NCBI GenBank assembly: GCA_937875615.1
Contig: CALNBU010000699.1
Coordinates: forward strand, 1 to 6,051
DNA from: an uncultured Archangium sp.
GTDB taxonomy: Bacteria > Myxococcota > Myxococcia > Myxococcales > Myxococcaceae
Length of the DNA stretch: 6,051 bases
Reading direction: 5' to 3'
The translations under genes and the position numbers were made by a program. The notes beneath the pieces were generated by a model. That model did not search any database, was not told the DNA's origin, and saw nothing but the letters and a program-made list of their open reading frames with translations. Shown in pieces: positions 5,922 to 6,051 of the stretch. The number at the start of each line of letters is the position of its first letter. The first letter of the stretch is position 1.

Positions 5922-6051
5922 TCGGAGGTCAGGCGCACCTGCTCGGATCGCAGCGACTGGATCAACGGATTGGCCACCACCTGCGGCAGGCCCATGCCGT
6001 CCCCGGTACGCGCCTGGCGCCACGCCGCCTCGGCCTTGATGCGGGCGTCCT
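5765..6051 (-). CDS. Polysaccharide copolymerase fragment (Wzc/GumC/Wzz family), truncated at both ends
   Basis: The minus strand is open from the window edge to a TAG at 5765-5767, giving 94 residues with no start in view. About the first 80 are a recognisable internal piece of the periplasmic coiled-coil region of chain-length determinant/exopolysaccharide transport proteins: RIKAEAAWRQA, then LPQVVANPLIQSLRSE, then FKPQYPEMQRIQSQIAELNR and QIREEVANI. In these inner-membrane proteins this region precedes the second transmembrane segment and, in Wzc types, a tyrosine-kinase domain; both are absent. The last ~14 residues (QSGADSATGLSLSR) are antisense of the TPR gene and not native. The internal Met at 5993-5995 is not a real start, as family-like sequence continues upstream of it. 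Family call is firm; the subfamily and whether it belongs to the same genome region are open. Confidence 0.75.
   Translation of the reverse strand, partial: DARIKAEAAWRQARTGDGMGLPQVVANPLIQSLRSEQVRLTSDYQQKLATFKPQYPEMQRIQSQIAELNRQIREEVANIRQSGADSATGLSLSR
5794..5818. other. Junction between two truncated, opposed genes
   Basis: Left of about 5810 the plus strand reads TPR-family sequence; right of about 5811 the minus strand reads Wzc/GumC-family sequence. Neither gene reaches its natural end and there is no intergenic DNA. A 6-bp inverted repeat with a 3-nt spacer (AGTCGG 5794-5799, CCGACT 5803-5808) abuts the switch point. No insertion-sequence ends or target duplication are visible. It may be a real inversion or deletion breakpoint, or a chimeric read or assembly; small inverted repeats at the join are compatible with template switching. 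Confidence 0.7.

Noticed and set aside
4683..6023. 446-residue minus-strand open frame
   Set aside because: It is antisense of the TPR gene and is in a different frame from the recognisable copolymerase fragment at the right end.
1..6051. CRISPR arrays, tRNA or rRNA genes, insertion sequences
   Set aside because: No regularly spaced direct repeats, no tRNA-like cloverleaf or rRNA sequence, and no transposase or terminal inverted repeats were seen.

Overview
The window is GC-rich DNA with strong G/C preference at third codon positions. It carries two myxobacterial-type outer-membrane beta-barrel genes followed by large periplasmic TPR genes. This suggests a myxobacterium or close relative (Myxococcota, formerly Deltaproteobacteria). 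The genus cannot be fixed from the sequence.

Layout: (1) Positions 1-246 are a GC-rich leader with inverted repeats and no gene I can support. (2) 247-921 encodes ribosomal protein L3 (rplC). It stands alone rather than between rpsJ and rplD, and a strong intrinsic terminator (947-988) closes it. (3) After a leader with an AT-rich patch and a 7-bp palindrome, three tightly spaced plus-strand genes (1099-4608, gaps of 19 and 17 nt) encode two secreted beta-barrel proteins ending in Phe-Ile-Phe and a 510-residue periplasmic helical-repeat/TPR protein. (4) A 98-nt gap holds a candidate terminator or attenuator. (5) A second TPR protein starts at 4707 with a signal peptide and a Lys/Ala/Pro-rich linker. 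Its family-like sequence stops near 5810. (6) From about 5811 to the window end the coding sense is on the minus strand: a fragment of a polysaccharide copolymerase (Wzc/GumC/Wzz type) running toward the junction.

The order barrel-barrel-TPR-TPR resembles the GltA-GltB-GltC plus GltD/E parts of the Myxococcus xanthus Agl-Glt gliding machinery and the related NfsA-NfsB-NfsC-NfsD sporulation-coat complex. I infer that the operon encodes an envelope-spanning complex of this superfamily: two outer-membrane barrels with periplasmic TPR partners. No motor gene (AglRQS type) is visible.

The most unusual point is the right end. Two unrelated genes on opposite strands are both truncated and meet head-on with no intergenic DNA. 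This is either a rearrangement breakpoint or, more likely, a chimeric assembly or library junction. Reading across it as one gene in either direction would be misleading.
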